DNA of 64,000 nucleotides from Fidelibacterota bacterium (GTDB lineage: Bacteria; Fidelibacterota; Marinisomatia; Marinisomatales; TCS55). The position numbers and the translations under genes are program-made. Location: the NCBI GenBank assembly GCA_014239435.1, contig JAAZYX010000026.1, forward strand, positions 62,001-126,000. The letters are read 5' to 3'. Shown here piece by piece: positions 15,536-25,899 of this stretch; position 1 is the first letter of the stretch; the number at the start of each line of letters is the position of its first letter. Below the pieces are notes generated by a model. The model was not told the origin of the DNA, did no database searches, and saw only the letters and a list, made by a program, of their open reading frames with translations.

Positions 15536-15703
15536 TCATTTGCGATTTCCCAAATACCTGTTTGCAAGATAAAAGATTCCCGAACCAATTATCAGCGCAT
15601 TGATTTCAAGCATCACGTTTTTATCCCGGATGCCGATCGCAAGTCCCGATAAAATAAGTATCATGGAAAAAATCTGAAGGCTTCTAAGAATAATGTATTT
15701 CAA
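15536..15703 (-). CDS. Small two-helix membrane protein (TTG start)
   Basis: I place the start at the TTG at 15703, because GAAGGAA lies about six bases upstream and the frame then overlaps the oxidoreductase stop by 20 bases. An upstream ATG at 15754 has no such site and would overlap more. The resulting 55-residue protein (start LKYIILRSLQIFSMILILSG, read with initiator Met) has two membrane helices separated by a short charged turn (IRDKNVM) and a basic end (YLGNRK). The family is not recognised. It is probably cotranscribed with the oxidoreductase. Confidence 0.5.
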   Translation of the reverse strand: MKYIILRSLQIFSMILILSGLAIGIRDKNVMLEINALIIGSGIFYLANRYLGNRK

Positions 15704-16733
15704 CCGGTTTCCTTCCCGATACCAACGTAAACATGCGTTTCCAATTCCATTCATATGCGCTGCGTAAATGCGCAACAGGATTATCTGATTTTGCCAACGC
15801 GAGCGCTAAAGAATACTGCATTCTGTCATTCAGCCGTTCGTATAGTACACGGTTGAGGTAGGATAGTCGCAGTTTTTTCCTGAGCATTTTATGTAATTCA
15901 GATGCGTGTTCGTGATTACCCGCAAGATGAGACGCCGCCATCCATCCGGACATCATGCCCACTTTCATTCCAAATCCAAAAAGCAAATCCTGATAGCCGC
16001 CCGCTTCGCCGATGGTAATCTGCTTGGAAAATGGATTTTGGGCTGGCATTTTAAAACTTCCTCTGCTAGCGAACGTGTTGTCCAGATTGAATGAAATACC
16101 CACGTTGTGAAAATATGTGATCGTTTCCTTCACATAATTTTTGGCGCCGGACATTGGCTTTTTGTACGCCGTTGCAAGCGTCCCTTTTCCATTCCTGATT
16201 ATGATATACGCATACCCTTTCGGCGCAAAATTATTTCCCAAAAGCAAATGCACTTGATCGGGAAGATGCGATTGAAAACTTCCTCCCTGAATGTAGGCGG
16301 CGGCTTTCTGAGATCCTGTGGCAATGATATCCGCTTTATCAAAATCACATGTTTCACCGAGTTTGATTTCTACGCCGTTTTCAATGCATGCTTTGTACAT
16401 CCATTGATCCAAGGATTGGTCATGTGCACCTCGGCTGACTATAGAAAAAAACGGTTCGGGAGAGGAAATTTTGACGGGATTATTCGGGGGACAATGCACT
16501 AGAAATTCGGACACAGAAAAAGACTGAAGTGAAGCGAGATTCAATCCTAAGGATTGAATTACATCATGATTGGTTGAAAATATCCAGTTTTCCAGGCCTT
16601 CATAATCTCCATGTCTGGACGCTCCGATTTTCTTCTGTTTTTCAAAAACAACCGATGGAATTCCGTTGCGGGCAAGCCCCAGCGCCGCAGACAATCCGGC
16701 TATTCCGCCTCCGGCAATTTGAATGGGTTTCAC
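15684..16733 (-). CDS. FAD-dependent oxidoreductase, geranylgeranyl-reductase-like
   Basis: A 349-residue flavoprotein with an N-terminal Rossmann dinucleotide motif (IAGGGIAGLSAALGLARNG) and a conserved FAD-contact stretch near residue 245 (TIGEAGGYQDLLFGFGMKVG), as in the geranylgeranyl-reductase/tryptophan-halogenase-like group. Substrate is not clear; reduction of isoprenoid chains or lipids is one option. Its ATG overlaps the gatB stop (16730-16733), so it is downstream in the same operon. A polyprenyl synthase lies elsewhere in the window (61884) but is not linked. Confidence 0.7.
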   Translation of the reverse strand: MKPIQIAGGGIAGLSAALGLARNGIPSVVFEKQKKIGASRHGDYEGLENWIFSTNHDVIQSLGLNLASLQSFSVSEFLVHCPPNNPVKISSPEPFFSIVSRGAHDQSLDQWMYKACIENGVEIKLGETCDFDKADIIATGSQKAAAYIQGGSFQSHLPDQVHLLLGNNFAPKGYAYIIIRNGKGTLATAYKKPMSGAKNYVKETITYFHNVGISFNLDNTFASRGSFKMPAQNPFSKQITIGEAGGYQDLLFGFGMKVGMMSGWMAASHLAGNHEHASELHKMLRKKLRLSYLNRVLYERLNDRMQYSLALALAKSDNPVAHLRSAYEWNWKRMFTLVSGRKPVEIHYS

Positions 16734-18178
16734 CCCAGTTTTTCCGTAAGAATTTTTTGAATCATTTTTGGATTTGACTTCCCTCGCATTGCTTTCATCG
16801 CTGCGCCCATGAAAAACCCAAACAATTGCTTTTCGCCGTTTTGGTACCGATTCAATTCATCCGGGTTTTCATCCATCACCGATTCAACCACTTGGGAAAG
16901 TTCAGCTTCATCCGAAACTTGCGACAGGCCTTCATCCTTTATAATGTCATCCAAATTCCGCTCATCATCGCAAAGCCGTGCCGCCAATGTTTTCGCTGTT
17001 CCGGCATTGATGGTTCCGTTTTCCACGCAATTGATGAGCTGCGCCAATCGGGCGGAATCCAGTCCGAGATGTTCAATCGGTTTTTGTTTTTCTTTTACAA
17101 GTCGCAAAACTTCGCCAATAATCCATTTGGCCGCTTGGCTGCTTTCAATCCCTTCGGATCGGACAGCATCATAATAGTTGAGCAATGCTTTTTCACCAGA
17201 GAGAATTCCGGCATCTTCACGTGAATTTCCATCTGAGATTAACCGTTTTTCCGCATCGGCGGGAAGTTCCCAATCTTCTTCAGAAACTCGCTTCAAAAGA
17301 CCGTTTGAAAGATCGAGTTTTACCAAATCCGGTTCCGGGAAATACCGGTAATCGTGCGCATCTTCTTTGGATCGCATAATTTCCGCTTTATTATTTTTTT
17401 CATCCCAAAGCAAGGTGCACTGTTCAACCGTGCCGCCGGAATCCAGAACATCTGCCTGCCGTTCAATTTCATACCACAATGCTTTTTCCACAAACCGGAA
17501 TGAATTCATATTTTTCATTTCTGATTTTGTACCGAGTTCAGGTTCGCCATGCTTCCGCAATGATATATTTGCATCGCAGCGCATTTCACCCTTTTCCATA
17601 CTCGCGTCTGAAATATCCAAAAACCGCACGGTTTGCTGAATCCGCTGAAGGTACGCCCGCGCTTCCGAAGGATGCCTAAATTCCGGTTCGGTTACAATTT
17701 CTATCAGGGGTGCGCCGCAGCGATTGAAATCTAAGAGTGTTTCATTTGCTTCTTCTGAATGAATGGATTTTCCCGCATCTTCTTCCAAATGAATCCGCGT
17801 GAGATTTATGGTGGTCTCTTTCCCTTCGACCCAAAATGAAACAGATCCGCCATCAATTATCGGCTCATCAAACTGGGAAATCTGGTACCCTTTGGTCAGA
17901 TCGGGATAAAAATAATTCTTCCGTGAAAAATGACATGTTTCCCGAATGGTTCCACCAAACGCACTCCCAAGCCGTATCGCAAGTGCAATTGCATCTGCAT
18001 TCGCAACAGGCAAAGCACCCGGAAGCCCGAGGCACGTTGGGCATGTGCGCGTATTGGAATCATCGCCATAAACCAATTCGCAGCCGCAAAACATTTTGGT
18101 TTTGGTCTTAAGCTGAACATGCACTTCCAGCCCAATGACAATTTCCCAATTTGACTGAATAGATTCTCTTTTTCCCAT
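16730..18178 (-). CDS. gatB: Asp/Glu-tRNA(Asn/Gln) amidotransferase subunit B
   Basis: A 482-residue GatB. With GatA and GatC it converts Glu-tRNA(Gln) and/or Asp-tRNA(Asn) to the amide form. Family motifs are clear: EIVIGLEVHVQLKTKTKMFC at the start, the zinc-site cysteines (CGCELVYGDDSNTRTCPTC), GYQISQFDEPI, and the C-terminal YqeY-like tail domain (about 340-480, with NPDELNRYQNGEKQLFGFFM). gatA and gatC are not in the window. It overlaps serA by one base at 18178. Confidence 0.95.
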   Translation of the reverse strand: MGKRESIQSNWEIVIGLEVHVQLKTKTKMFCGCELVYGDDSNTRTCPTCLGLPGALPVANADAIALAIRLGSAFGGTIRETCHFSRKNYFYPDLTKGYQISQFDEPIIDGGSVSFWVEGKETTINLTRIHLEEDAGKSIHSEEANETLLDFNRCGAPLIEIVTEPEFRHPSEARAYLQRIQQTVRFLDISDASMEKGEMRCDANISLRKHGEPELGTKSEMKNMNSFRFVEKALWYEIERQADVLDSGGTVEQCTLLWDEKNNKAEIMRSKEDAHDYRYFPEPDLVKLDLSNGLLKRVSEEDWELPADAEKRLISDGNSREDAGILSGEKALLNYYDAVRSEGIESSQAAKWIIGEVLRLVKEKQKPIEHLGLDSARLAQLINCVENGTINAGTAKTLAARLCDDERNLDDIIKDEGLSQVSDEAELSQVVESVMDENPDELNRYQNGEKQLFGFFMGAAMKAMRGKSNPKMIQKILTEKLG

Positions 18179-19755
18179 CAGCAGGAAAGTTGGTGGACTG
18201 ATAAAATTTCCGGTAAAGCTGTCAGTTTTCCTATAACCTCATTCGGCAAGGGAGAATCCACCCGAATAACAGCAAACGCTTCACCGTTTGATTTTTTCCT
18301 GCTCAATAAATAGGCGCCGATATTAATTCCATTCTCGCCAAGCAGAGTTCCAACTTTTCCGATGACGCCGGGTACATCCTTGTTAGTGGCAAAAATCATG
18401 GTGCCACGAGGCGTAACATCCATTTCATATCCAAGGATATTCACAAGCCGAAGCCGTCCGCCGTCAAATATACTTCCGTCAATTCTAGTTTTCTTGCCGG
18501 AGGAAACGATTTTGGTCCGAACCAGATTGGTATAGGCGCCGCTATCGGATGATCGGCTTTCTTCAATTTTGATTCCGCGTTCCACCGCCAATGTTTCTGC
18601 ATTGATAAAGTTCAGCCTCTCCGGTGACCTGGATTTTAGCAACCCTTTTAAGAAGCCAAGTACTACCGGTTTTACTTCTTCTATCGATCCAGCACATTCC
18701 ACATGGACGGATTTAATTACATCGCCCGCGAGCTGGCTTTGTATGGAGCCCATCGCTTCAGCAAGATCTAGAAATGGCTGAATTTCGCCAAGTTTGGCCG
18801 GATCAGAAATCGGCATATTCAGTGCGCCGGTTAGCTTTCCTTCCAAAAGATAATCCCGTACTTGTTCACACACTGCAATGGATACACCTTCTTTCGCTTC
18901 CACGGTAGAAGCGCCGAGATGAGGCGTAAGCACGATATTTTTTGCAGAAAGCAACGGATTGGCAGCCGGAACCGGTTCTTCCGTAAATACATCAATTGCC
19001 GCACCCGCGATTGTGCCTGAATTCAGCGCGTCTGCAAGATCGCTTTCATTGATGATCCCGCCGCGGGCAACATTGATAATCCTGGAGGACGGTTTCATCA
19101 TGGAAAATTTGGCAGCGTCTATCAAATTTCGGGTGTCATCTGTCATCGGAACATGAACCGAAACAAAATCAGCCTGCTGTAAAAGGGAATCCAAATCCAG
19201 GATGGTCACTTCTTCCGGATTGAAAAGATCCGGATTTAAAAAGGGATCAAATCCTAATATTTTCATATCAAAAGAACGGCACCGCGCCATCACTTCTCTT
19301 CCGATTTTTCCCATGCCCACAATTCCCAAAAACTTGCCGCGAAGTTCCGAACCTACCAGTGCGTGGCGGTTCCATTCACCGGTCGCAAGTCCGGCGTGGC
19401 CTAAAGGAATATTCCGGGACAAGGACAGCATCATTGCAATCGTGTGCTCGGCTGCCGATACCGTATTGACATCCGGAGTATTCATGACAACAATGCCTTT
19501 TCGGGTAGCAGCGGGAATGTCAATATTATCCACGCCAACTCCGGCACGCCCCACGACTTGGAGGCCGGTAGCGTTTTCGAGTAATTCCGCGCTCACTTTT
19601 GTTCCGCTGCGAATCACCCATCCGTCAATTTCGCCAACACAGTCCACAAGTTCAGTTGCGTCTGAATTTGTTTTATCGACAACCTCAAATCCTGCTTTTT
19701 CTAAAACAGTAACGCCGGCAGGCGCGATCGGATCGCTTACCAATATTTTCTTCAA
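18178..19755 (-). CDS. serA: D-3-phosphoglycerate dehydrogenase
   Basis: First enzyme of serine synthesis, oxidising 3-phosphoglycerate to phosphohydroxypyruvate with NAD. At 525 residues it is the long form. It has the substrate-binding and Rossmann domains (GKFLGIVGMGKIGREVMARC near 140), active-site residues in VARGGIINESDLADAL and TPHLGASTVEAKEG, an intervening ASB-type domain (about 315-450), and a C-terminal ACT domain (DVPGVIGKVGTLLGENGINI), through which serine usually inhibits the enzyme. Located directly between aconitase and gatB on the same strand. Confidence 0.95.
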   Translation of the reverse strand: MKKILVSDPIAPAGVTVLEKAGFEVVDKTNSDATELVDCVGEIDGWVIRSGTKVSAELLENATGLQVVGRAGVGVDNIDIPAATRKGIVVMNTPDVNTVSAAEHTIAMMLSLSRNIPLGHAGLATGEWNRHALVGSELRGKFLGIVGMGKIGREVMARCRSFDMKILGFDPFLNPDLFNPEEVTILDLDSLLQQADFVSVHVPMTDDTRNLIDAAKFSMMKPSSRIINVARGGIINESDLADALNSGTIAGAAIDVFTEEPVPAANPLLSAKNIVLTPHLGASTVEAKEGVSIAVCEQVRDYLLEGKLTGALNMPISDPAKLGEIQPFLDLAEAMGSIQSQLAGDVIKSVHVECAGSIEEVKPVVLGFLKGLLKSRSPERLNFINAETLAVERGIKIEESRSSDSGAYTNLVRTKIVSSGKKTRIDGSIFDGGRLRLVNILGYEMDVTPRGTMIFATNKDVPGVIGKVGTLLGENGINIGAYLLSRKKSNGEAFAVIRVDSPLPNEVIGKLTALPEILSVHQLSC

Positions 19756-19759
19756 TGAA

Positions 19760-22018
19760 TTATCCTTGGGATGCTATCAGGTTCAAAGCGGAACCTGCAT
19801 GAAACCATGCTGTCTGAACTTCAGACATGGTATGGGAAGTTTGAATGGTATCTTCAGTTCCGTCCTGATGCGCAAGGGTGACGGTGACTGAACTGTCCGG
19901 CGCCAATGATGTTAAATCACCGATGGTAATTCTGTCTTTTTCCTGAATGAGATCATACTCGGATTTTTGATTAAAGGTCAACGGCAGGATGCCTTGTTTT
20001 TTCAAATTGGTTTCCGCAATTCTAGCAAAACTTTTTGCGAGTATTGCTCTGCATCCGAGAAATCGCGGTTCCATGGCGGCATGCTCACGAGACGAACCTT
20101 CTCCGTAATTTTCATCTCCGACCGCAACCCAACCGATTCCGTTGGCTTTATAATCTCTGGCAATCTTGCTGTAGTCTACTCCCTTTTCACCGCTAAAAAT
20201 ATTCAGCCCTTTTCCAATCTCACCCGTAAACGCATTCACAGCGCCGATAAACATGTTATTGGAAATATTGTCCAAATGTCCCCGGAATCTCAGCCACGGA
20301 CCCGCAGGAGAAATATGATCGGTGGTACATTTTCCCTTTGCTTTTACTAGAACCGCAAGGCCTTCTAAATCATTTCCATCCCAGGGTTGAAATGGGTCTA
20401 AAAACTGTAACCGCTCGCTGTCTTGATCTATAATTATATCTACGGATGAACCATCTTCAGGAGGTGCGGAAAATCCCGATTCGCCTTTATTAAATCCATT
20501 TGAGGGAAGTTCGTCACCTGAAGGAGCATCAAGATAAATATCTTCACCGTTTTCACTAGGAACGGGGTCTGTCATCGGATTGTAACTGAGTTTACCGCCG
20601 ATGGCCAAAGCAGTCACAATTTCGGGACTCGCTATAAATGCCTGCGTGGCGGAATTCCCATCATTCCTTCTGGCAAAATTTCGATTGAAGGATGTCAGGA
20701 TTGAATTTGATTCCCCGTCTTCCTTATCCAATCGTTTCCATTGTCCAATGCATGGACCGCAGGCATTCGCCAAAACGGTTCCGCCTAAATCTTCCAGCAC
20801 TTTCAGCTGTCCGTCGCGTTCAATGGTTGCCCGAACCTGCTCCGATCCGGGGGTGATCATAAAATAGGTTTTGGCGTTCAATCCCTTATCCAATGCCTGC
20901 TGCGCGATATTCGCTGAACGGTCAATATCTTCGTAAGAAGAATTGGTACAGCTTCCGATAAGTGCTACGGAGAAATCATCCACATAATCATTTTTTACAA
21001 TATCTTTTTTCATTTGTGAAATCGGCCGAGCCAAATCCGGTGTAAATGGCCCGACAATGTGCGGTTCAAGTTCAGAAAGATTGATCTCTATAATTTCGTC
21101 ATAAAACTTTTCCGGATTTTCTTCGACTTCCGGATCAGACACGAGCTGGTCTTTCGCGGATTCTAAAACAGAAACAAGTTCATCCCTCCCCGTAATTTTG
21201 AGATAATCTTCCATACGGCTGTCATACGGAAATACGGAAGTTGTTGCGCCAATTTCCGCGCCCATATTTGTGATGGTTCCCTTTCCCGTACAGCTAATGG
21301 ATGATGTTCCGGGTCCGAAATATTCAATGATTTTTCCGGTTCCGCCTTTCACGGTTAATATTCCGGCCAGCTTCAGAATTACATCTTTGGGTGATGTCCA
21401 TCCGCTCATTTCACCCGTTAAGCGTACACCGATAATTCCAGGGCATTGCAGTTCCCACGGCATTCCCGCCATTACATCCACTGCGTCTGCGCCACCTACT
21501 CCAATGGCAAGCATTCCCAGTCCACCGCCATTGGGCGTATGAGAATCTGTCCCAACCATGAGACCACCCGGAAAAGCATAATTTTCGAGAATAACCTGAT
21601 GAATAATTCCGGCGCCGGGGTTCCAAAATCCAAGACCGTATTTTTTACTGACTGAATGCAAAAAATCGTACACCTCTTTATTTGTAACCTTTGCTTCATT
21701 CAAATCTTCGAGCGCACCTTTCTGAGCCTGAATCAAGTGATCGCAATGCACTGTGGACGGAACGGCTGCCGTCTTTTTTCCTGCTGACATAAACTGAAGC
21801 AGCGCCATTTGGGCGGTTGCATCCTGCATCGCTACACGGTCTGGATTCAGATAAATATAATCATCCTGACGTTTGGGCATGGATGATAACGGTTCGCAAA
21901 GATGAGAAAAAAGAATTTTTTCGGCAAGCGTCAATGGACGGTTAAATACAGTCCGGGCTTCTGCCGTTTTTTGCGGCATTTCTGATATTGTTTTTCTGAT
22001 CATTTCCAGATCAAACAT
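19760..22018 (-). CDS. Aconitate hydratase (mitochondrial-type)
   Basis: Iron-sulfur TCA-cycle enzyme that isomerises citrate to isocitrate. The 752-residue protein shows the 4Fe-4S ligands in [10 protein letters not shown] and [10 protein letters not shown], the active-site stretch GRNFA-type ([16 protein letters not shown]), and the C-terminal swivel domain ([34 protein letters not shown]). I start it at the ATG at 22018, which has AGGAG about 12 bases upstream; the frame extends to 22126, but that part has no family similarity. It lies four bases upstream of serA. Residue pattern fits the mitochondrial/eukaryal-type aconitases rather than AcnB. Confidence 0.92.
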   Translation of the reverse strand: MFDLEMIRKTISEMPQKTAEARTVFNRPLTLAEKILFSHLCEPLSSMPKRQDDYIYLNPDRVAMQDATAQMALLQFMSAGKKTAAVPSTVHCDHLIQAQKGALEDLNEAKVTNKEVYDFLHSVSKKYGLGFWNPGAGIIHQVILENYAFPGGLMVGTDSHTPNGGGLGMLAIGVGGADAVDVMAGMPWELQCPGIIGVRLTGEMSGWTSPKDVILKLAGILTVKGGTGKIIEYFGPGTSSISCTGKGTITNMGAEIGATTSVFPYDSRMEDYLKITGRDELVSVLESAKDQLVSDPEVEENPEKFYDEIIEINLSELEPHIVGPFTPDLARPISQMKKDIVKNDYVDDFSVALIGSCTNSSYEDIDRSANIAQQALDKGLNAKTYFMITPGSEQVRATIERDGQLKVLEDLGGTVLANACGPCIGQWKRLDKEDGESNSILTSFNRNFARRNDGNSATQAFIASPEIVTALAIGGKLSYNPMTDPVPSENGEDIYLDAPSGDELPSNGFNKGESGFSAPPEDGSSVDIIIDQDSERLQFLDPFQPWDGNDLEGLAVLVKAKGKCTTDHISPAGPWLRFRGHLDNISNNMFIGAVNAFTGEIGKGLNIFSGEKGVDYSKIARDYKANGIGWVAVGDENYGEGSSREHAAMEPRFLGCRAILAKSFARIAETNLKKQGILPLTFNQKSEYDLIQEKDRITIGDLTSLAPDSSVTVTLAHQDGTEDTIQTSHTMSEVQTAWFHAGSALNLIASQG

Positions 22019-22158
22019 GCGGTGTAATCTCCTAGTGATACAATGCCCGGGAACAGCGTAGGGCAAACAATCGTATGAACTGCTGTCGTAAAAATTACGC
22101 AGGTCTATACCTTTATCCAATTTCAATACCGATGAACGGAGTATATTTTACCTTGATT

Positions 22159-25100
22159 ATGAAGCGATCTTTTACTCTTGCACTTTTTTCGCTGGTATGG
22201 CTGTACGCCGCACCAAAGATTTCCGTTGTATCATCCAGCGATTCTGAATTGATTTTCCAAGTTCACGTTTCGCCGAAATCTGAAGATGATTTAAAGCCAT
22301 TCTCTATTCTAATCGGAATTCCGAATGATACTTTTCCTGAGTTACGTGTGGAAAGCGAGGGACTGCATACCTTCAGCTCGATCCCAAAAATGAGATCCAA
22401 TGAAAATGTTCGATGGATTCAAAAACAAAAACTTCGCGGAATGCATACCGCATCATTGGAAATATCACCGGTAGTGAATTCCTCTCAATTCTACTCTTCA
22501 ATATTAGTATCCATTCGTTTTCTCGACTCCGTGCCGCAACACATTTCTGGAAATAAAACACAACGTGATTTTCTATCGGGCAGAATTCTGAATTGGAATA
22601 CAGCGCAAAACTGGTTTACGCCAAGCACATTCCCGAAAAAACGAATGAGGTCAGATTTCACAAGCGGAACGTGGATTCGGGTTTCCGTACAAACGGACGA
22701 TGCGTATTACTTGAAAGGCAGCACTCTTTTGGCTTTGTCCGGACTCAGCTCCGGAGTGAATCCTCAATCGGTCAAATTATTTACAGGCGCCAATTACGGC
22801 AGAGATTTAACCTATGCTATTACACAGGGAACGCAAGCGGAACAATCCATTCCGGAAAATCTTACGGAAATTGCCGTCTCTTTCAGCGGAGAGGACGATG
22901 GGTCGCTCGATGCAGCGGATACGCTGTTTTTCTACGGAAGAGGGGCGAGCGGATTTAATCATGAAGCATCGAATGTGGATTATCATAAAAACCGCTATTT
23001 CACGGAAAATGCTTACTGGATTTTCATACCGGATGATACTTCTGAACGCGGCCTTCGAATCGAATCGCAGACGGCAGTCCCTTCATCGCTCATCAGTTTA
23101 TCCTATGGACTTATGTACAAGCATTCGGAATACGACCTACTGAATCCATTTGAATCCGGACTAGCATGGGTTGGATCTTCCATTTCCAGCGGTTCATCCA
23201 ATTCCACTTTATTTTCATTGGGAACCCCCAATACAACTGTTTCCGCTTCGGCATCCGTCGGCCTTTACGGTGGAGTTGCTTCCTCAACATCGAGTACAAA
23301 TACATCCAATCTCGTCCGACTTTACCACAACTCGACATCCGGCACTGCATTAGGTTCTCTTTCATGGTCCGGGCTCGGAGCTAAAACAGGCACATTTTCC
23401 GTTTCAGGACTTAATACCGGAACCAATTCTTTCTTCCTCAAGAATGAAGCGTCATCATCGAATTCCAAACCGTATATGGATTACCTCACACTTTCGTACG
23501 GAATGGAACTGACCTCATCCGGGACTTACGAATTTTTTGCGCCGCTTGACGGCAATACCATCACATTCACCTTTGAAGGCGTACCGGATTTAGTTTGGGA
23601 TATTACCGATCTTTCCGCACCTGAAAATCTGCTGATCGGTTCCGACGGCAGTAACGGTTCTGTAACTTTAGATTTGGTGTCCGATACAACCCACCGCTTT
23701 CTTGTACTGGACCGCAGTGACATTACCGAAATCACAGAATTAGAACTCGAATCTGATAATCCGTTTGAAACATTGCGGATTCAAGATGCAGGTGTTGATC
23801 ATCTCATAATCGGTCCGAAGATTTTTGCAGAGGAAGCCGCCGCTTTGGTCAGCCACAGGACCAGTTCCATGTATATCAATCTTGAGGACATTTATGCGGA
23901 ATTCTCGGGAGGAAACGCCGATCCGGTAGCTATCAAATTTTTTCTCCAATGGACCCAGGAAAATTGGATGACAAAACCAAGTCATGTATTGCTCTTAGGC
24001 GATGCAGATTACGATTACAGGAATATAAGCGGCGAATCAAAAAATCAGGTGCCAACCGTTGAAGTGGGTTCGTCCTCATCCAACCGTGCAACAGATGATA
24101 GGCTCGCTACACTCTACGGATCCATTCCCGAAGTGGCGCTCGGCCGATTCCCGGCGCAGTCAGAGTCTCAAGTGTCGGACTATGTTGCGAAAGTAATTGA
24201 ATTTGAAACCAATCCGACTCCCGGGCTGTGGCGACAAAAAGTTACGTTAGTTGCGGATGATGGTGCACGTCCCGAAAATGACGAAAATGAAATATCTACC
24301 GGGAAAAGCCATACCAATAATTCCGAAGATCTGGATGACATCGTGCCCTCAACCGTGGAAGTCCAGAAACTGTATATGCTGGAATATCCTGAAGTGAGTG
24401 ACGCATCCTCATTTGGCGTCTCCAAACCGGATGCTACGGATGCTCTTTTTAATGTGCTGAAAGATGGAACCGCAATCATCAATTATATCGGTCACGGTTC
24501 TAGTAGCCAATGGGCACAGGAATCACTCCTCAGCCAAAGCCGGGATTTACAATCTATTGACACCGGAATGAAACTGCCTCTCTGGATTGCAGGAACCTGT
24601 TCATGGGGACATTTTGATCAACTGGATTCCGAGTCGTTTGCAGAGGAAATCATTCGGCTAGATATGAACGGCGCCGCTGCAGTCATCAGCACCAGCAGGG
24701 CAATTTCCGTATTCTCAAATCAAGTTTATCTGGAAGCAATTTTTAATGCAATATTTTCCAATGGAAAGGTGACAAGCAATTCCATTGGAACGGTTCTTCA
24801 ATCCGTTAAAACAGGTGCATCGTCCGGTGAATTATTTCATCTGTTTGGCGATCCGGCTTTACAACTCGCCATTCCATCGGATACCGCATCGGTAACATCG
24901 GTGTCACCGGATACGTTGAAGACACTGGAAACCGGTACATTTTCAGGGTCGTGGTCCGGCCAATCCGGAACATCCGCTTCTGGATACGCTACACTTCTGG
25001 ATGCGGAACGATCGGTAACACGGCAATACAATTTTTTGTCAACAACACAGGAACTCACCTATTCCCTTCCGGGTGCTACATTATTTAGAGGACGATTTTC

Positions 25101-25899
25101 GCTTACCGATGATCAGTTTAGCGGAATGCTTCGAATTCCAAAAGATATATCTTATTCTAACAATTCTGCGCTACTGCGCGTATACCTCACTCACGACGAC
25201 GGTTCCGCAGATGCTCTTGGTTTCTATCCCAATATTCAGCTTTCGGGTGGAACGGAGTCCTCGGACAACACAGGGCCGATCATTTCATTCGAAACAGAGA
25301 ACCGGCGTGTGCTTCGGTCGGGCGATCATCTATATAAGGAGGATGGACTTTTTGTCAGGATTTCCGATCCGCTTGGCGTAAATCTTACAAGCGAAGTGGG
25401 ACATGAAATTATGATGACGGACCTTACGAGCGAAACAACCAAAGATTTGACGTCCGGATTTGTGTATGATTTGGACCAGATTAAAACAGGCACAGCATTA
25501 ATTAACTTATCCGATTTTTCCGACGGGCTATCCATCAGAATGAAGGCGTGGGATAATGCCAACAATCCGAGCGAAACTGAATTATCCCTGGCTCTTTCCG
25601 ACACGGATCAATTGAATCTTTTTCATGTGCTGAATTTCCCGAATCCTTTTTCCATGAGCACACAATTTACGTTCGAGATTACGGCAGCCGCCGATGTTAC
25701 CATTACTATTTATACGCTCGCCGGACGAAAAATAAAATCCATGGAAAATTACTTCAGTTCAGGATATCACTCTGTTGATTGGGATGGCCGGGACACATAC
25801 GGACATCGTTTGGCCAACGGTTCCTATATATATGAGGTTTCGGCAGTCAATGGCGATCGTAAAGTTTCGGAAATAAAAACAGCCGCAAAATTTCAATGA
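22159..25899 (+). CDS. PorU/gingipain-like C25 peptidase with C-terminal FlgD-like domain
   Basis: A 1246-residue exported protein. A signal peptide covers residues 1-19. A long beta-rich N-terminal region (about 20-520) follows, then a C25 cysteine-peptidase core with catalytic His779 (INYIGHGSS) and Cys814 (GTCSWGHF). The rest is beta-sandwich domains, ending in a FlgD-like Ig domain (about 1160-1246: LNFPNPFSMSTQFTFEIT ... DWDGRD). That ending is the type IX secretion-sorting style. PorU is the C25 sortase that trims such signals and attaches cargo in Bacteroidota; this protein has the C25 core and also carries the signal-like end, so it may be PorU itself or a secreted gingipain-like protease. 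I chose the ATG at 22159 for the signal peptide; ATGs at 22075 and 22132 are possible. Confidence 0.8.
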   Translation: MKRSFTLALFSLVWLYAAPKISVVSSSDSELIFQVHVSPKSEDDLKPFSILIGIPNDTFPELRVESEGLHTFSSIPKMRSNENVRWIQKQKLRGMHTASLEISPVVNSSQFYSSILVSIRFLDSVPQHISGNKTQRDFLSGRILNWNTAQNWFTPSTFPKKRMRSDFTSGTWIRVSVQTDDAYYLKGSTLLALSGLSSGVNPQSVKLFTGANYGRDLTYAITQGTQAEQSIPENLTEIAVSFSGEDDGSLDAADTLFFYGRGASGFNHEASNVDYHKNRYFTENAYWIFIPDDTSERGLRIESQTAVPSSLISLSYGLMYKHSEYDLLNPFESGLAWVGSSISSGSSNSTLFSLGTPNTTVSASASVGLYGGVASSTSSTNTSNLVRLYHNSTSGTALGSLSWSGLGAKTGTFSVSGLNTGTNSFFLKNEASSSNSKPYMDYLTLSYGMELTSSGTYEFFAPLDGNTITFTFEGVPDLVWDITDLSAPENLLIGSDGSNGSVTLDLVSDTTHRFLVLDRSDITEITELELESDNPFETLRIQDAGVDHLIIGPKIFAEEAAALVSHRTSSMYINLEDIYAEFSGGNADPVAIKFFLQWTQENWMTKPSHVLLLGDADYDYRNISGESKNQVPTVEVGSSSSNRATDDRLATLYGSIPEVALGRFPAQSESQVSDYVAKVIEFETNPTPGLWRQKVTLVADDGARPENDENEISTGKSHTNNSEDLDDIVPSTVEVQKLYMLEYPEVSDASSFGVSKPDATDALFNVLKDGTAIINYIGHGSSSQWAQESLLSQSRDLQSIDTGMKLPLWIAGTCSWGHFDQLDSESFAEEIIRLDMNGAAAVISTSRAISVFSNQVYLEAIFNAIFSNGKVTSNSIGTVLQSVKTGASSGELFHLFGDPALQLAIPSDTASVTSVSPDTLKTLETGTFSGSWSGQSGTSASGYATLLDAERSVTRQYNFLSTTQELTYSLPGATLFRGRFSLTDDQFSGMLRIPKDISYSNNSALLRVYLTHDDGSADALGFYPNIQLSGGTESSDNTGPIISFETENRRVLRSGDHLYKEDGLFVRISDPLGVNLTSEVGHEIMMTDLTSETTKDLTSGFVYDLDQIKTGTALINLSDFSDGLSIRMKAWDNANNPSETELSLALSDTDQLNLFHVLNFPNPFSMSTQFTFEITAAADVTITIYTLAGRKIKSMENYFSSGYHSVDWDGRDTYGHRLANGSYIYEVSAVNGDRKVSEIKTAAKFQ

